Translations under genes and position numbers: made by a program
Source of the DNA: Streptomyces sp. H27-C3
GTDB lineage: Bacteria; Actinomycetota; Actinomycetes; Streptomycetales; Streptomycetaceae
Assembly (NCBI RefSeq): GCF_030063415.1
Contig: NZ_JASITA010000034.1
Location: 20,873 to 84,872, forward strand
Direction: 5' to 3'
DNA length: 64,000 bases
The notes under the pieces: generated by a model
Database searches by the model: none
Told to the model about the DNA's origin: nothing
What the model saw: the letters and a program-made list of their open reading frames with translations, nothing else
Shown: positions 17,017 to 25,299 of the stretch, piece by piece
How positions within the stretch are numbered: position 1 is the first letter of the stretch
How the letters are laid out: every line of letters starts with the position of its first letter

Positions 17017-17301
17017 TCAGGGGGCTTCGCGCAGCAGGTGCGGCGCGTGTTTCCGGACCTCCTGCCGCAGCTGCCGCATCGACGGGTTCACCATCGCCCG
17101 TCCGGCCACGGTCACCGTGGGCACCGTCTCGTTCCCGTCCGCGACCGAGCGGACGTACGCCGCGGCCCCGGGGTGCTTCCAGATGTTCACCTCGGTGCGC
17201 CGCAGCCGCGCGAGGCGCAGCCTCAGCCGCAGCTTCATGCGGTACGGGCAGCCGGGCCGCCAGTAGACGACCACACCGTCAGCGTCACGATCCCCGGCCA
17301 T
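17017..17301 (-). CDS. Mycoredoxin/glutaredoxin-like protein with a single active-site Cys
   Basis: 94 residues. A thioredoxin-fold start (GVVVYWRPGCPYRMKLR) is followed by a cis-Pro segment (TVPTVTVAG). The active site is CPYR, not CPYC or CGYC, so only the N-terminal nucleophilic cysteine remains and a monothiol mechanism with mycothiol is expected. GGGGG lies 5 nt before the ATG. Monocistronic by spacing. Confidence 0.8.
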   Translation of the reverse strand: MAGDRDADGVVVYWRPGCPYRMKLRLRLRLARLRRTEVNIWKHPGAAAYVRSVADGNETVPTVTVAGRAMVNPSMRQLRQEVRKHAPHLLREAP

Positions 17302-17371
17302 GTTTTCCCCCTGCTCCTGTGCACGTGGCGCAGAGCGTAGCGGCGGAGGAGAGGGGTGGGTGCCGCCGGAG

Positions 17372-18283
17372 TCACCCCGCTTCCGGCCGCAGCAGTCCGG
17401 CCAGCTCCGCGATCCGCCCCGGCCCGATCCGGCAGCAGCCGCCGACCAGCCGTGCCCCGTCCGCCTGCCACTCCCTCACCCGCTCCGGATCATAGGTACG
17501 CCCACCCCGCCATCTCCGGCCCTCCGCGTCCCACTTCTCCCCGCTGTTCGGGTAGATGACGACCGGCTTGCCGGTCATCGAAGCGGCGCGCTCCACGGCC
17601 CGGTCCGCGTCGTGCGGTTCGCAGCAGTTGACCCCCACGGCGATCACCTGCTCGTTCCTAGCGGCGAGCTCGAAGGCCGCGTCCAGTCGCTGACCAGCGC
17701 GGGTACGGTCCCCGTCGATGCTGTACGAGAGCCAGACGGGCACCCCGCACCCGGCCACTGCCCGCAGCAGCGCCTCCGCCTCGTCGGTGTCCGGCACCGT
17801 CTCCAGCGCGAGCACGTCGGGCTCCGCCGCGACCAGGGCCTCGATCCGGGGCCGATGGAAGCGCTCCAGCTCCCGCACGGACAGCCCGTACCGCCCGCGG
17901 TACTCGCTGCCGTCGGCGAGCATCGCCCCGTACGGCCCGACCGAGGCCGCCACCCACACCTCCCGCTCGGTGAACTCCCCTGCGGCGCGTGCCAGTTTTA
18001 CGCTGCGTGCCATCAACTTCGCCGCTTCGCGCGGCGCGACACCCCGCCGCGCGAAGCCTTCGAAGGTCGCCTGGTAGCTGGCGGTGATCAGCACCTGTGC
18101 GCCCGCCCGTACATACGACGCGTGCGCCGCCGCGATCTGCTGCGGGGCATCGGCGAGGAGCCGCGCCGACCAGAGCGCGTCGGAAAGATCACAGCCCTGC
18201 GCCTCCAGTTGGTTCGACAGACCGCCGTCGAGGACAACCGGCCCCTCGGCGAGGGCGGCAGCCATCGAACGCACCGGCTTCAC
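17372..18283 (-). CDS. mmuM: Homocysteine S-methyltransferase
   Basis: 303 residues from a GTG with AGGAG ~6 nt upstream. The zinc-binding cysteines of the family are visible: GVNCCEPHD (~residue 217) and GGCCRIGPGRI near the C-terminus. N-terminal VVLDGGLSNQLEAQG and ASYQATFEGF match MmuM. The family transfers a methyl group from S-methylmethionine (or SAM) to homocysteine to give methionine. Confidence 0.92.
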   Translation of the reverse strand: MKPVRSMAAALAEGPVVLDGGLSNQLEAQGCDLSDALWSARLLADAPQQIAAAHASYVRAGAQVLITASYQATFEGFARRGVAPREAAKLMARSVKLARAAGEFTEREVWVAASVGPYGAMLADGSEYRGRYGLSVRELERFHRPRIEALVAAEPDVLALETVPDTDEAEALLRAVAGCGVPVWLSYSIDGDRTRAGQRLDAAFELAARNEQVIAVGVNCCEPHDADRAVERAASMTGKPVVIYPNSGEKWDAEGRRWRGGRTYDPERVREWQADGARLVGGCCRIGPGRIAELAGLLRPEAG

Positions 18284-18346
18284 AGTGACTCCTTTGCTCT
18301 TTCCAGCTCTTCCTGCGCCGCTGCCCCGCAGACGCGTCAGCTTGCG

Positions 18347-19270
18347 TCAGCTCAGCTGGGACTGGACCTGCGAGGAGATCAGCTCAAGGTGGTCGAGGTC
18401 GTCCAGATCCAGCATCTGGAGGTAGATCCGGGAGGCGCCGAGCGCGCCGTACCGGCCGATCTTGTCCACCACCTCCGCGGGGGAGCCCGCCAGCCCGTTC
18501 GCCTTCAGCTCCGCCACCTCCCTTCCGATGACAGCCGCCCGGCGCGCCACCTCCGCGTCGTCCTTGCCCACGCACGCCACCAGCGCGTTGGAGTACACCA
18601 GGTCGTCCGCCTTGCGCCCGGCCTTCTCGGCTGCGGCCCGCACCCGGCCGAACTGCTTCTCGCTGTCCTCCAGCGAGGCGAACGGGATATTGAACTCGTC
18701 GGCGTACTGCGCGGCCAGTCGCGGCGTACGGCTCGCGCCGTGTCCGCCGATCAGGACCGGTACCTTGGACTGGGCGGGCTTGGGCAAGGCAGGCGAGTTG
18801 GTCAGCTGGTAGTACGTCCCGTCATAGTTGAACTTCTCACCGACCTTCGTCGCCCACAGGCCGGTGACGATCGCCAGCTGCTCCTCGAGCCGGCCGAACT
18901 TCTCTTTCGGGAACGGAATGCCGTACGCCCGGTGCTCGTCATCGAACCAGCCCGCCCCCAGACCGAGCTCGACCCGCCCGCCCGACATCTGGTCGACCTG
19001 CGCCACCTGGATGGCCAGTACGCCCGGCAGCCGGAAGGTGCCCGCGGTCATCAGGGTGCCCAGCCGGATCCTCTTGGTCTCGCGGGCGAGGCCGGCCAGG
19101 GTGATCCAGGCATCGGTCGGTCCCGGCAGGCCGTCGCCCGACCCCATCCGCAGATAGTGGTCGGAGCGGTAGAAGGCGTCGAAGCCGAGGTCCTCGGTGG
19201 CTTTGGCCACGGTCAGCAGGGTGTCGTAGCTCGCCCCTTGCTGGGGCTCGGTGAAGATTCGAAGATCCAT
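18347..19270 (-). CDS. LLM-class F420-dependent oxidoreductase
   Basis: 307 residues from the ATG at 19270 (AGGA ~9 nt before). Luciferase-like TIM barrel: FYRSDHYLRM, GTLMTAGTFRLPG, GGRVELGLGAGWFDDEH and PVLIGGHGASRTPRLAAQYADEFN. The family uses coenzyme F420 or FMN to oxidise or reduce small molecules; the substrate is unknown. The upstream gap contains GTGAAATTTCGTCAC (~19338), a possible operator. Confidence 0.88.
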   Translation of the reverse strand: MDLRIFTEPQQGASYDTLLTVAKATEDLGFDAFYRSDHYLRMGSGDGLPGPTDAWITLAGLARETKRIRLGTLMTAGTFRLPGVLAIQVAQVDQMSGGRVELGLGAGWFDDEHRAYGIPFPKEKFGRLEEQLAIVTGLWATKVGEKFNYDGTYYQLTNSPALPKPAQSKVPVLIGGHGASRTPRLAAQYADEFNIPFASLEDSEKQFGRVRAAAEKAGRKADDLVYSNALVACVGKDDAEVARRAAVIGREVAELKANGLAGSPAEVVDKIGRYGALGASRIYLQMLDLDDLDHLELISSQVQSQLS

Positions 19271-19446
19271 GCCGCCATCCTGCACCGTCGAACTGCCGCC
19301 TACCCCACCTCCCTCACCAGGCCCCCACCTGCTCGGTCGGGTGAAATTTCGTCACGCTCACCATTCGCACACCTCCTCCCCGTCCGTACGGCCCCTCCCG
19401 GTGACCGAATCTGCCCGAGGTGATCGGCTGCCCGGACGGAGCCGAC

Positions 19447-19465
19447 CGGTCCGCCTGACGGACCG
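19447..19465 (-). terminator. Short hairpin downstream of the DUF6099 gene
   Basis: CGGTCCG (19447-19453), 5-nt loop, CGGACCG (19459-19465), just past the minus-strand stop at 19482; GGACGG/CCGTCC can form an alternative outer pairing. Confidence 0.55.
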
Positions 19466-19481
19466 TCCGAGGAGAGCCAGG

Positions 19482-20009
19482 TCATGACGGCTCCGCCGCC
19501 GGGTCCCGATCGGCGCTCCGCGTCCTGCCCTGCTCCCGCACCGTGAGCCGACGCAGCATCCCGCGCACCCGGTCGCTCGACTCGTCGGCGGCGTCGATCC
19601 CTTCGATGCACTGCCAGTAGAGCGCCTCCTCGTCGGTGGCGCACGCGACCCCGACGAGCGCTATCCCCACCTCGCCGAGCAGCCCGGCCAAACCGGTCAA
19701 CGCCTCATGCACGTCCGCCACTTCGGACAGCTGCGCGGCGCGCGGGCGGGAGCAGGGAGGGACCCCGCCGGTAAAGCACAGCTCGCTCGCTCGCAGCACC
19801 GCACTGTCCAGCACCCCGGAGCCCCGCCCACCCACCTCACTCAGCCCCCGGGCCTCGCCTCTCAGCTCCGGCGGCCCGGTCAGTGCCAGTCGGCCGCCGA
19901 TCGCCTGCGCCAGTGTCTGTGCCTGCCACGCCTCCGCCAGGATGTCCAGCGCCGCCCGGCTCTCCGCCAGTGCATGCCGACTGACCTTGATGAGCCGCAT
20001 CGCGTCCAT
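19482..20009 (-). CDS. Hypothetical DUF6099-like Streptomyces protein
   Basis: 175 residues, no membrane segment or signal peptide. It is alpha-helical and Ala-rich (MDAMRLIKVSRHALAESRAA start), which I associate with the Streptomyces-restricted DUF6099 family. Two cysteines (FTGGVPPCSRP and VGVACATDEEALYWQC) have no obvious metal-site spacing. Function unknown. Confidence 0.6.
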   Translation of the reverse strand: MDAMRLIKVSRHALAESRAALDILAEAWQAQTLAQAIGGRLALTGPPELRGEARGLSEVGGRGSGVLDSAVLRASELCFTGGVPPCSRPRAAQLSEVADVHEALTGLAGLLGEVGIALVGVACATDEEALYWQCIEGIDAADESSDRVRGMLRRLTVREQGRTRSADRDPAAEPS

Positions 20010-20140
20010 ACACCGCCCCCGTCCCTACGATGGCCCGCTTCTTTCTTACGTTCTCCTGTCCACTACCCAGAGTGAGGTTCCAGGGCCCGGAAAGCCAGGG
20101 CTATGGCGAAATCTGTGCACTAATCGACAGTTGTGGATAT

Positions 20141-20162
20141 GTCACTCACTCCGAAGAGTGAC
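20141..20162 (-). terminator. Hairpin overlapping the mazG stop
   Basis: GTCACTC (20141-20147), 8-nt loop, GAGTGAC (20156-20162). The stem includes the stop codon region of the minus-strand mazG-like gene and may terminate its operon. Confidence 0.5.
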
Positions 20163-20496
20163 GATTCTTGGATTCCGGCACCGGGAAACGGTGTTCGTTC
20201 CGGTCGATCTTGGCTGCCAGCGCCGCAAGCACATCGACCCCCAACACCTCACAGAACTGCAGGAGATACGCCAGAACGTCCGCGGCCTCGTCCGCCACCC
20301 TGTGCGCGGAGCGCGAATCCTCCATCACCCGCGCCGACTCCTCCGGCGTCAACCACTGGAAGATCTCGACCAGTTCGGACGCCTCCACGCTCAGCGCCAC
20401 CGCGAGGTTCTTCGGCGTGTGGTACGGCTCCCACCCCCGCGCCGTCGCGAACTCGGCCAGCCTGCGCTGCAGTCCCTGCACATCCAGTTCCGTCAC
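20146..20496 (-). CDS. MazG-like nucleotide pyrophosphohydrolase
   Basis: 116 residues, single MazG domain. The metal-binding pattern is present: EASELVEIFQW (EExxE-type helix, ~residues 37-47) and DEAADVLAYLL (ExxD helix, ~68-78). These small all-alpha proteins hydrolyse non-canonical or damaged NTPs to NMP and PPi. The start overlaps the upstream ATPase stop by four bases, so the two are coupled. Confidence 0.88.
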   Translation of the reverse strand: MTELDVQGLQRRLAEFATARGWEPYHTPKNLAVALSVEASELVEIFQWLTPEESARVMEDSRSAHRVADEAADVLAYLLQFCEVLGVDVLAALAAKIDRNEHRFPVPESKNRHSSE

Positions 20497-21653
20497 GCCC
20501 CCAGGTCTACCACCGTCACCCCGTCCACTCCGCGCGCGTACGGCGCATCCGAGACCGCCCCCACCAGCCGCATGTGCCTCTCCCCACAGATGTCCGCGGC
20601 GAGGGCCAGCAGCTCCCGCGACTGTGTGACGTCCAGGGACCGGTCGAAGCCGTCCGCCAGGACGGTGAGCGCCTGCATCGCCGGAGGTACCTCGGCGACG
20701 GTGTCCATGGCCAGCACTCCGGGCCCGGTCAGCAGCACCAGGGCGAGTGCCAGGTAGCGCAACTCCCCGTCCCCCAGCCGCTCGACGGGCGTGGACCAGC
20801 GTTCACCGCGGGCCAGCACCGCCCGTACCGTGCCGTCGGTCAGCTCCTCGACGGTCAGCTCGGCCACCGGCCCCGCGCATCCGGCGCGCACCATGGCGGT
20901 CAGTCGCGCATGGCGCCTCGCGCACTGGCTGCGCGTGCGCCACAGCACCTCCGCGAGATTGTCGCAGCCGGTCCGCAGCCGCCCCTCCCCCGTCGGCACC
21001 GGCTCTCGCATCCGCGGCGGCCTCGGGTCGCATGCGAACACCGACCGCAACGCGAGAATCATCTGCTCGGCCGCCGCCAGCACATGCAGCTGGCCCGGCG
21101 TCCGGCCCGCGACGCGCAGCGGCAACAGCGCGGTGCCCAGCCGGTCGTCGGGCAGGGGCGCACGAGTCACCGGCGCGGCTCCCCCTGTGTGCCAGGCCGC
21201 CTGCACGGAGCGCCGCGCCGGATCGCGCAGCGCGGTGGTCAGCAGCGTCCGCCCGTCGCACGTCAACCGCTCACCGGCGATCCGCAGCTCCGGCTCCACC
21301 TGCACGGCGAGGTCGAGCCGGACGGGTCCCACGGGCCCGTCCACGGTGCAGCCGATCCGGAAACCGCGTCGCCCCTGGGCATCCGGCGCCGCCCGTTCGG
21401 GCACGCACTCCGTCGGCCGGGGGAAGGCCTCGGCCAGTTCGGCGCCGCCGCCCAGCCGGGCCAGGGCCTCGTACACCTGGAGGACACTCGACTTGCCGCT
21501 GCCACTGGCCCCGGCGATGAGGGTGACCGGGCCGAGCGGGACGGCTGTCCCGCGGTGCGACTTGAAGGCGGACAGCCTGAGTTCGACGACGGTGGGCGGC
21601 CGGTGGGGTCCGGCCGCGGGGATGGGGGCGGTCGCCCGGGGAAGCACAGTCAT
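20493..21653 (-). CDS. AAA/ABC-like ATP-binding protein (SMC/RecF-type)
   Basis: 386 residues from the ATG at 21653. Walker A GASGSGKSSVLQ (~48-59) follows a RecF/AAA_21-type beta hairpin (VELRLSAFKSHRG). A signature-like RLGDGELRYLALALVLL (~295) and a Walker B-like PGVLAMDTVAEV follow, though the usual D-E pair is D-T. No coiled coil is long enough for an SMC. Such proteins are often of unknown function; coupling to MazG suggests a nucleotide or DNA-related housekeeping role, which is inference. Confidence 0.75.
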   Translation of the reverse strand: MTVLPRATAPIPAAGPHRPPTVVELRLSAFKSHRGTAVPLGPVTLIAGASGSGKSSVLQVYEALARLGGGAELAEAFPRPTECVPERAAPDAQGRRGFRIGCTVDGPVGPVRLDLAVQVEPELRIAGERLTCDGRTLLTTALRDPARRSVQAAWHTGGAAPVTRAPLPDDRLGTALLPLRVAGRTPGQLHVLAAAEQMILALRSVFACDPRPPRMREPVPTGEGRLRTGCDNLAEVLWRTRSQCARRHARLTAMVRAGCAGPVAELTVEELTDGTVRAVLARGERWSTPVERLGDGELRYLALALVLLTGPGVLAMDTVAEVPPAMQALTVLADGFDRSLDVTQSRELLALAADICGERHMRLVGAVSDAPYARGVDGVTVVDLGA

Positions 21654-21708
21654 GGCCGGAGGGTAGCCAGGGCCGGTGGTGGCGAATCGTTCCGCCCGGT
21701 GGATCTTC

Positions 21709-22095
21709 CTACGATCGGGGGACGGCGGCGGCCTCGGCCCCTTCGACCTCCATGCCCTCCGGAGCCAGCAGGAAGACATTGCGGTCGACCCGGTGCATCC
21801 CGCTGCCGAGGCCGAAGACGACGCCGCTGCTGAAGTCCAGGATTCGTTTCGCCACATCGCTGTCGGCGGCGGTCAGATCGAGCAGCACCGGAATCTGCGC
21901 GACGAGGTACTCCGCGACCTCACGTGCGTCGGCGAAGACCTGGACGCGCAGCACGATCATGCGCCGTTGCTCGGAGCCGTACTCCTGAGGCATCGTGCGG
22001 TGATCGACCTGCGACGGCCACTGGTCCCGGCCGCGCAGCGGCACGACCTGGGCGAGCCCGGCCCACTGCTCGTCGGTGGCGTCGTACCTGCTCAC
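21709..22095 (-). CDS. SepF-like cell division protein
   Basis: 128 residues from the GTG at 22095, which has AGGTGG ~7 nt upstream; an earlier GTG at 22116 is less likely. The SepF core is visible in VLRVQVFADAREVAEYL...VLLDLTAADSDVAKRILDFSSGVVFGLG. SepF proteins polymerise and tether FtsZ to the membrane. This copy lacks a clear N-terminal amphipathic membrane helix, and Streptomyces carry several SepF-like paralogues, so it is probably one of the accessory ones. Confidence 0.8.
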   Translation of the reverse strand: MSRYDATDEQWAGLAQVVPLRGRDQWPSQVDHRTMPQEYGSEQRRMIVLRVQVFADAREVAEYLVAQIPVLLDLTAADSDVAKRILDFSSGVVFGLGSGMHRVDRNVFLLAPEGMEVEGAEAAAVPRS

Positions 22096-22414
22096 CGGAC
22101 CACCTGGCCCGCACACTGTGTCTGCATTGAGCCATTCTCACCCGTCTCACCCGTTCGGCCCAACACCGACACGGGCCAGTCCGGGCTCGGGGCGAAAAGG
22201 GGCGGCGCGGGGCCGGGCGTTCAGTGGCGGAGCAGCCACGCCACCCGGTCGAGGGAAGCGGCGTTGTACGCCACCAGTATCCCGGCGAGGACCAGGGCCG
22301 GGAGCCCGGCGCCGGCCGTGTGGCACCGGGTCGATCTCAGGCCGCTGGTCGCCGAGTTCCGCCGGACGCTGCTGGGCGAAACCCCCCGAGACAGGGCGCG
22401 AGTTCCGCGGAGTC

Positions 22415-22585
22415 TCATCGCGACGAATACGGCAGCAGGGCCATCTCCCGGGCGTTCTTGATCGCGCGGGCCAACCGCCGCTGCTGCTGCGCGCCGACCC
22501 GGGTCACCCGGCGGCTGCGGATCTTCCCCCGGTCCGAGATGAATTTCCGCAGCAGGTCGGTGTCCTTGTAGTCGATGTACGTGAT
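22415..22585 (-). pseudogene. rpsR: Ribosomal protein S18 paralogue, 5'-truncated remnant
   Basis: 56 codons plus a stop match the C-terminal two thirds of bacterial S18 (TYIDYKDTDLLRKF, SRRVTRV, AIKNAREMALLPY). The N-terminal ~20-25 residues are missing: homology stops at 22585, exactly where a resolvase fragment begins. The upstream in-frame codons do not resemble S18. Streptomyces often carry a second, zinc-independent S18 in a small operon with rpmG/rpmB/rpsN copies; this looks like such a paralogue beheaded by the mobile-element mosaic. The stretch 22117-22414 holds no gene I can support. Confidence 0.8.
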
Positions 22586-22593
22586 GCGCGCTG

Positions 22594-23019
22594 TCAGTTT
22601 CCGAAGTCGGCTGCACGGGTGTCCGTAGTCCCCTGCACTCCGGCTGGCTGGCTGGGGATCTGCTGGCCGAGGTGGCGGTAGATGGTGGGCCGGGAGACGC
22701 CGAACTCTTCGGCGATTTGCGCCACGGTGTAGCGGCTGCGGCCCTTGTCATCTGTTTCCTCGTGCATCGCCTGCGCCAGCTGCACCCGGCGGAGGCCGAG
22801 CTTGGGCTTCTGTCCTCCGGTACGTCCGCGGGCGCGGGCGGCGGCCAGGCCGTCCATGGTGCGCTCGGACATCAGGGCGCGCTCGAACTCGGCGATGGCG
22901 CCGAGGATCTGGAAGAACATGCGGCCGATCGCGGTGGAGGTGTCGATGCCCTGGTCGAGCACGAACAGGTCGACGCCGTCGGCCTCCAGCTGCTTGGACA
23001 GCTCCATGAGGTTCGACAA
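22594..23019 (-). pseudogene. Serine recombinase (resolvase/invertase) C-terminal fragment
   Basis: 141 codons that start in the middle of the catalytic domain (LEADGVDLFVLDQGIDTSTA, GRMFFQILGAIAEFERALM) and continue through a basic hinge into a Hin-type HTH (YTVAQIAEEFGVSRPTIYRHL). The N-terminal part with the catalytic serine is absent, because the reading is joined at ~23019 to an unrelated ISL3 fragment. It cannot be active alone. It may be the tnpR remnant of the Tn3-family element whose tnpA remnant lies at 26155-27075. Confidence 0.85.
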
Positions 23020-23287
23020 GCGTACGGCGTGGGCACGTTGGCGCGTCGCAGAACAGCCGCCGGACCGACAGGTCGATCATCACAGTGCGATCGCCGAGCG
23101 GGGTATCCGCGATGTGACGCTGGTAGCGACTGTGCACCCGTCCGCTCAACGTGCCGCAGTCCAGGCACGGCAGCGCCATTCGCTCCAGCGTCCGTGCGGT
23201 GACCCGCACCACCCCGCGCTCCACGCGCACGGCTTCCACCAGCACCGACGCCAGATGCGGGAACACGATGTCCAGGAGTTCGGTCAC
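23020..23287 (-). pseudogene. ISL3-family transposase N-terminal fragment
   Basis: From a GTG at 23287, ~88 codons match the N-terminal zinc-ribbon region of ISL3-family transposases: ALPCLDCGTLSGRVHSRYQR, DTPLGDRTVMIDLSVRRLFC, APTCPRRT. The catalytic DDE region is gone; homology ends at the join with the resolvase fragment, which continues in another frame. Confidence 0.8.
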
Positions 23288-23453
23288 ATACTCCGGACGA
23301 TCCCACTGCGATGACGGTCTGTCACTTCGTCACGGAAATCTTGCGAGAGCCAACCTACGGTGGCCGCCGTCACTGCATCGAACACGCCCCGGAAACGACG
23401 AAGATCCTGCCCGATCTTCCGATCGGACAGGATCTCGTCAACTACCCCTGAGC
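23288..23453. other. Non-coding remnant with a long hairpin
   Basis: No recognisable gene. GATCCTGCCCGATC (23403-23416) pairs with GATCGGACAGGATC (23421-23434) with one mismatch and a 4-nt loop, a strong terminator-like hairpin. A minus-strand open frame across this stretch matches nothing I know. Confidence 0.5.
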
Positions 23454-23536
23454 TAACGACCTCGGGGGCAATAGTGCGCGGGCTCCCGACGTCCTGCGAC
23501 TCGCTGATCCACGCCCTATTGCCCCCGAGGTCGTAA
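23454..23536 (+). repeat. MITE-like inverted-repeat element, copy 1
   Basis: 83 bp bounded by TAACGACCTCGGGGGCAATA (23454-23473) and its near-perfect inverse (23517-23536). Its first 49 bp recur, inverted and with three mismatches, at 25970-26018. No coding capacity. It could be a miniature transposable element or a long terminator-like hairpin. Confidence 0.8.
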
Positions 23537-23548
23537 CTCAAAAACAGT

Positions 23549-23604
<56 letters not shown>

Positions 23605-23636
23605 CGACCCGACCTCTTACAGCCCGTAGAGACAGC

Positions 23637-23981
23637 TCAGGAGCATCGGCGTCCCATCTTCGCCGACCGCCGGTTGTACCCTTTGGTATCCCACCACTCT
23701 TCCAAAAGGCCACTCACCAGCTCAACCAGTTGGCGAAGACGCTCAGGATCAGGGGCGGACGAGGTGAACACGTCCACAAAGGACTTGTCGCCCCATGGCA
23801 GTGTGAACACCCAGCACTCGTCGGCGTAACCCTTCCGCTCGATGATGAGCCGGTAGGTCAACGTGACGCTGCGGTCCGGTTGGTGGTCTACAGTCAGGTC
23901 GGTAACGTTGAACCTGATCGCGCCATCACCGGTGGTGTATGAGCGAGCCAGGGCGCGCTCAGCTGGCGTGTGAGCCGCCAT
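23637..23981 (-). CDS. Small hypothetical protein, possible immunity protein
   Basis: 114 residues from the ATG at 23981, supported by AGAGGTG 5-6 nt upstream. Acidic to neutral alpha/beta protein (GDGAIRFNVTDLTVDHQ, CWVFTLPWGDKSFVDVF) with a C-terminal helix and a basic tail. No family recognised. It directly follows, on the same strand after 41 bp, a cysteine-rich basic protein that resembles a secreted toxin tip, which is the usual gene order of toxin then immunity. The immunity role is inference. Confidence 0.55.
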   Translation of the reverse strand: MAAHTPAERALARSYTTGDGAIRFNVTDLTVDHQPDRSVTLTYRLIIERKGYADECWVFTLPWGDKSFVDVFTSSAPDPERLRQLVELVSGLLEEWWDTKGYNRRSAKMGRRCS

Positions 23982-24022
23982 ATGCACCTCTCACCTCGTC
24001 TACGAGTATCCCAAGTTAGTCG

Positions 24023-24421
24023 CTAACACATGGCGGTGGCGAGGCTCGTGACCTGGTAAGCGGTCCGCAGGTCGTTGATTCCGGCGGGCGTTCCGAGCTT
24101 GGTGCGGAACTTCTCGCGACTTGGGCACGAAGCGGTCCAGATCGAGAACCCACCTCCGTTGGGCTTGCCGGACCATATGGCGGCACTGATCTTCCTATTC
24201 ATCGTGTTGTTCCAGCCATGCCCCGCCTTTATGTGTTTCCAACCCCACGTGCTGGTGCCGCAGCGCAACGTGTACTTGACAGGCCCACGGAAGTACGTGC
24301 GCACGATGTAGTTCTTACCGTGATGCCTGCAGGGCCTGCCATCGCCCGGTTTCCGCAGCCGCCGACAAGGGCCACGATCGTTATCCGACAAGACCCGCCT
24401 GATTCCTCCGGCTTGACGCAT
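24023..24421 (-). CDS. Small basic Cys-containing protein, possible truncated polymorphic-toxin tip
   Basis: 132 residues if started at the ATG at 24421. Basic, with Trp/Gly-rich stretches and spaced His/Asn/Cys (CRHHGKNYIVRTYFRGPVKY, TSTWGWKHIKAGHGWNNTMN, SKPNGG-like loop, SCPSREKFRTKLGTPAG). The KHIKAGHGW stretch is reminiscent of small nuclease or RNase toxin domains found at the C-terminus of polymorphic toxins. No signal peptide or secretion module precedes it; the 5' end collides with the divergent ArsR promoter. I believe it is a detached toxin domain, but no named family is assigned. Confidence 0.4.
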   Translation of the reverse strand: MRQAGGIRRVLSDNDRGPCRRLRKPGDGRPCRHHGKNYIVRTYFRGPVKYTLRCGTSTWGWKHIKAGHGWNNTMNRKISAAIWSGKPNGGGFSIWTASCPSREKFRTKLGTPAGINDLRTAYQVTSLATAMC

Positions 24422-24440
24422 ACCTATATCGGAATATGAT
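24413..24440 (+). promoter_or_regulatory. Leaderless ArsR-operon promoter
   Basis: TTGACG (24413-24418), 16-bp spacer, TATGAT (24435-24440). The expected transcription start is 7-8 nt further, at the ATG 24448, so the mRNA is probably leaderless; no Shine-Dalgarno is seen. ATAT-CGGA-ATAT between the boxes is a short palindrome that the ArsR product could bind. Confidence 0.65.
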
Positions 24441-24447
24441 GGAACCC

Positions 24448-24789
24448 ATGGCACGAGCAGCGACGACGTCGGACGTCTTCAACGCGATCGCCGAGCCGCA
24501 GCGCCGGGAGATCCTGCTGCTGCTGCGGGCGGGTGAGCGGCCGGTGACCGAGTTGGCCCAGGAGTTGGGGATGACCCAGCCGGGGGCGTCCAAACACCTG
24601 CGGGTGCTCCGGGAGGTCGGGCTGGTGCGGGACCGCAAGGCAGGCAAGCAGCGCTTGTACGGCCTTGACGCCCGCGGGCTGCGACCGGTCCACGAGTGGA
24701 CCGGCGGGTTCGAGCGGTTCTGGAACGAGAGCTTCGACCGGCTGGACGAGTACGTGCAGGACCTCAAGCAGGCGAAACAGGAGGAGTGA
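24448..24789 (+). CDS. ArsR-family winged-helix repressor
   Basis: 113 residues from the ATG at 24448. Classical ArsR HTH (AEPQRREILLLLRAGERPVTELAQELGMTQPGASKHLRVLREVGLV, in pieces) with no metal-binding cysteines, as in the subgroup paired with SRPBCC proteins. It probably autoregulates the operon with the next two genes. Confidence 0.92.
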   Translation: MARAATTSDVFNAIAEPQRREILLLLRAGERPVTELAQELGMTQPGASKHLRVLREVGLVRDRKAGKQRLYGLDARGLRPVHEWTGGFERFWNESFDRLDEYVQDLKQAKQEE

Positions 24790-24792
24790 CCG

Positions 24793-25299
24793 ATGGCAGC
24801 GACAGGACGGGAGGCGCCGGCGCAGTCAGCGACGGCCGACCGCGAAATCGTGATCTCCCGGGCCATCAGCGCCCCACGGGAGCTGGTGTTCGAGGCGTTC
24901 ACCGAGGTGCGGCACCTGTCACGGTGGTGGGGACCGGAGGGGTTCACCACCACCACGCGGGCGTTCGAGTTCCGCGTCGGCGGGGAGTGGGACTTCGTGA
25001 TGCACGGACCGGATGGGACGGACTACCAGGAGTGGATCTCCTGGACCGAGATCGCCCCGCCGGAGCGGATCGCGTTGCTCCACGGTGAGTCCCGCGGCGA
25101 CCCGAACGCCTTCGAGTCGGTCCTCACGTTCGCGCCCGACGGCGCGGTGACCCGGATCGAGATGCGCACGCTGTTCCCCACCAAGGAGCTGCGCGACGAG
25201 GCGGTCGAGAAGTACCACGCGATCGAGGGCGGCCGGCAGACCCTGAGCAACCTGGCGGCCTACGTCACCGGGATCGTTCGGAAGGGAGCGGAGGGCTGA
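24793..25299 (+). CDS. SRPBCC (AHSA1-type) domain protein
   Basis: 168 residues; GGAGG precedes the ATG, 3 bp after the ArsR stop. Features of the AHSA1/START-like fold: ISAPRELVFEAFTEVRHLSRWWGPEGF, FRVGGEWDFVMHGPDG, RIEMRTLFPTKELRD. Such proteins bind hydrophobic ligands; those paired with ArsR are of mostly unknown role. Confidence 0.9.
   Translation: MAATGREAPAQSATADREIVISRAISAPRELVFEAFTEVRHLSRWWGPEGFTTTTRAFEFRVGGEWDFVMHGPDGTDYQEWISWTEIAPPERIALLHGESRGDPNAFESVLTFAPDGAVTRIEMRTLFPTKELRDEAVEKYHAIEGGRQTLSNLAAYVTGIVRKGAEG

Noticed and set aside
22221..22414. A hydrophobic C-terminal-like stretch (ALVLAGILVAYNAASLDRV) on the minus strand.
   Set aside because: It looks like a membrane-protein tail, but its upstream frame overlaps the S18 remnant and no start or family could be found.
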